From Eledone cirrhosa (lineage: Eukaryota; Mollusca; Cephalopoda; Octopoda; Eledonidae): 64,000 nt of DNA. Position 1 is the first letter of the stretch; each line of letters begins with the position of its first letter. The stretch covers positions 81,255,467-81,319,466 of the forward strand of contig OZ024743.1 in the NCBI GenBank assembly GCA_964016885.1, written 5' to 3'. Positions 62,038-64,000 of the stretch are shown here, in pieces. The translations under genes and the position numbers were made by a program. The notes below the pieces were generated by a model. The model worked only from the letters and a program-made list of their open reading frames with translations, ran no database searches and was not told the DNA's origin.

Positions 62038-62121
62038 CATTGTTCTGTGTTGTCACCATTAAACACATGGGATAAACTGCCGCTATTAAGATCCGTTCTA
62101 TCAATCGTCTAACGCCAACAC

Positions 62122-62160
62122 TTTGTGTGTGTGCGTGTGTGCGTGTGTGTCTCTGTGTGA

Positions 62161-62228
<68 letters not shown>

Positions 62229-62360
62229 ATATGTGTGTGTGTGTGTGTGTGAATATGTGTATTTTTCGTTTATGTTTGTATATATATATATATATATACA
62301 TATAAACGAAAGACACACACACACACACATACAATTCTAAATATATATATATATATGTGT
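62122..62360. repeat. (GT)n, (TA)n and (CA)n microsatellites
   Basis: About 110 bp of GT repeats, then a (TA)n core at 62,278-62,297 flanked by TTTCGTTTATG/CATATAAACGAAA, an inverted pair, then CA and TA runs. Confidence 0.92.
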
Positions 62361-62799
62361 GTATGTATGTGTGCGTATGTATGTGTGATGGTGTCTGTGT
62401 ATTTATTTGCATGTGTGTATGTGTCTGTGTGTACATGTGCATATGTTTGGGTGCATCTGTGTCTCGGTGTCTGCGCATGCGTTCGTACGTGTTTACGTTT
62501 ATGCACGTGTCTCCCTCTCTCTCCCTCTCATCCAATTTTCTTTCCCTCTCTCACACACCACTATATATCATTATTTCTCTCTCACTGTCACACACATCCA
62601 TGCTCTCCTTCCTCTTCCTCATTCTGCTTCTTCACCTTCGCTTTCTTTCTCCTCTCCATCCCACACTCTCCTCTCCCTCTCCCCACTCTCTCTTCTCCCT
62701 CTCCCCACCTCTCTATCTACCCCCCCACATCACTGTCTATATATGTAATGAATAATTCAGATTCTATTGACAGTAAGTTTTAGGTTTCGTTTCCTTCCC
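62361..62799. other. TG-rich then CT-rich low-complexity sequence
   Basis: A TGTG/TATG stretch to about 62,510, then a pyrimidine-rich stretch (CTCTCC, TTCCTC) to about 62,720. Open frames here follow the composition and show no domain. Confidence 0.7.
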
Positions 62800-62801
62800 T
62801 C

Positions 62802-62886
<85 letters not shown>

Positions 62887-63075
62887 ACTCACATAACCCC
62901 CCCCCACATCACACATGCAAACCTAAACACACTCACACACACACATACAGCCAAACACACACATGCAAACCTAAACACACTCACACACACACATACAGCC
63001 AAACACACACACACACACACACATACACACACTCACAACACAAACACGTACAAACTAAACACACACAACACACCA
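62800..63075. repeat. (CA)n microsatellite with a duplicated 45-bp block
   Basis: About 85 bp of pure CA, a C10 run near 62,898, and a block with CATGCAAACCTAAACACACT and CATACAGCCAAA that occurs twice (about 62,914 and 62,960). Confidence 0.92.
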
Positions 63076-63171
63076 ACACTACACCCTTTTCCCAAACACA
63101 TTTACAGAAGCCATGTCTACCCAGAATGATGTGGTCAAGAATGGTCCTTCAAAACTGTAAAATAAAATAGC

Positions 63172-63285
63172 AACAATAATTGCTTCTACATTTGGCACAA
63201 GGCCAGCAGTTTTAGGGGACGGGGAAAGTTGATTAAATCAACCAGGGGCATTACTGGTACTTTATTTTGTCGAACGTAAGGATGA
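63172..63285 (-). mobile_element. SINE fragment, long-linker type, head missing
   Basis: The terminus AATTGCTTCTACATTTGGCA, the linker AAAGTTGATTAAATCAACCA and the body start TTTATTTTGTCGAACGTAAG are present. Homology stops near 63,285, so the tRNA-related head is lost (5' truncation). Confidence 0.85.
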
Positions 63286-63405
63286 ATGTGCGTGTATCTT
63301 TGATGGTGTGTGGGTTTTGTATGTAAACAGGTTTAATAATTATAAAAGGGAGGTAACAATGAAATTATAACAAAAAGGATTCCTCAAGAGGATTACTCCT
63401 GGAAT
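63286..63405. other. Short low-copy spacer
   Basis: TG-rich, then AT-rich. It contains CTGGAATA at 63,399, the left end of the outer target-site duplication. Confidence 0.5.
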
Positions 63406-63414
63406 AGAAATAAT

Positions 63415-63591
63415 TGTTTCTACTTTAGGCACAAGGCCAGCAATTACCCAGTGCATTACTGGTACTTTATTTTATCGACCCCGTAAGGATGAAAGGCAAA
63501 GTAAACCTCGGCGGGATTTGAACTCAGACTGTAAAGGGACGTAACTATGCTGGAAAGCATGGCGTCCGACTCTCTACCGATACTGCCAATC
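63415..63591 (-). mobile_element. Younger SINE (short-linker type) inserted beside an older SINE
   Basis: A minus-strand copy bounded by the 9-bp direct repeat AGAAATAAT at 63,406-63,414 and 63,592-63,600. Its sequence is close to the copies at 48,331 and 59,571. Confidence 0.92.
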
Positions 63592-63600
63592 AGAAATAAT

Positions 63601-63811
63601 GATTTCTCGTATAGGCACAAGACCAGTAATTTGGGGGAGGGGAAAGTCGATTAAATCGAGCCCAGTACATTACTGGTACTTTATGTTATCGACCCCGTAA
63701 GGATGAAAGGGCAAAGTTATCCTCGGCGGAATTTGAAATCAGATCATAAAGGACCGTAACTCTATGCCGCAAAGCATGTTGTCCGACGATCTACCGATAC
63801 TACCAATCGAC
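63601..63811 (-). mobile_element. Older SINE (long-linker type) with outer target-site duplication
   Basis: A minus-strand copy from GATTTCTCGTATAGGCAC to a head complement ACTACCAATCGACC, with linker AAAGTCGATTAAATCGAGCC. CTGGAATA-AAATAAT-type 16-bp repeats at 63,399-63,414 and 63,812-63,827 (one mismatch) flank both SINEs together. Confidence 0.9.
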
Positions 63812-63827
63812 CTGGAATATAAATAAT

Positions 63828-63892
63828 AGACGTCGCAAACAGGCAAAAGCTAGAAATGTTAGGTGAAGTGTAATGTCGTTAATAACGGCTCC
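63828..63892. other. Short low-copy spacer
   Basis: Nothing recognisable between the outer duplication and the next SINE fragment. Confidence 0.4.
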
Positions 63893-64000
63893 AATATTTG
63901 ACTGGGAATTAATTTTATCCATCTCGGAAAGATGAAAGTCGGAATTACACGTTACGGGATTTGAACTCACAGCGGCAAGAACTTTAATGACTTTGTCAAC
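63893..64000 (-). mobile_element. Degenerate SINE, cut by the window end
   Basis: Diverged minus-strand similarity to the SINE body and B-box: AATTTTATCCATCTCGGAAA, GATGAAAGTCG and GGGATTTGAACTCA, then AGCGGCAAGAAC. It is more diverged than any other copy here and continues past the window edge. Confidence 0.6.

Overview
The window reads as non-coding, repeat-dominated chromosomal DNA of a coleoid cephalopod, most likely an octopus. This rests on at least a dozen copies of a tRNA-headed SINE of the type I associate with octopus and squid genomes, on two non-LTR retrotransposon classes typical of animals, and on very abundant (TA)n, (GT)n, (TTA)n, (TTC)n and (ACT)n microsatellites. No cellular (host) protein-coding gene can be supported.

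Layout. Positions 1 to about 37,720 are one uninterrupted satellite array of about 1,300 direct copies of a 29-bp monomer. The monomers all lie in one orientation. Diagnostic variants recur in the same order at fixed spacings, so the array grew by segmental duplication at several scales: about 832 bp, 870 bp, 2.8 kb, 4.86 kb and larger. From 37.7 to 40.6 kb follow low-copy DNA, a long perfect-looking foldback element, SINEs and microsatellites. From about 40.65 to 45.13 kb lies a decayed plus-strand non-LTR retrotransposon of the APE class (L1/Tx1-like), with a zinc-knuckle ORF1, endonuclease, reverse transcriptase and C-terminal CCHC, broken by nonsense codons and poly-G frameshifts. From 45.1 to 48.5 kb are SINEs and CA/GT/GA low-complexity tracts. 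A second, unrelated satellite (31-bp monomer, about 125 copies) fills 48.54 to 52.43 kb and ends directly on an inverted copy of the 5' segment of the 40.65-kb element.

The most gene-like feature is a 1,130-codon open frame on the minus strand (55,630-59,022). It encodes a full restriction-like-endonuclease (RLE) non-LTR retrotransposon protein, best matching the R4/Dong type, with reverse transcriptase, CCHC and PD-D nuclease motifs all present and no break. It lies between two (TTA)n tracts, and a 5'-truncated sister copy lies immediately next to it in a further (TTA)n tract, which suggests insertion into TAA microsatellites. From 59.4 to 64 kb follow more SINEs (including a nested pair with readable target-site duplications), a minus-strand LINE remnant carrying a six-copy 92-bp tandem amplification, a 0.9-kb GGT/GAT minisatellite and long dinucleotide tracts.

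The retrotransposon products act in cis for their own copying, and SINEs presumably borrow a LINE machinery. Nothing here forms a host operon or pathway. Coordinates of repeat edges are read by eye and may be off by a few bases.
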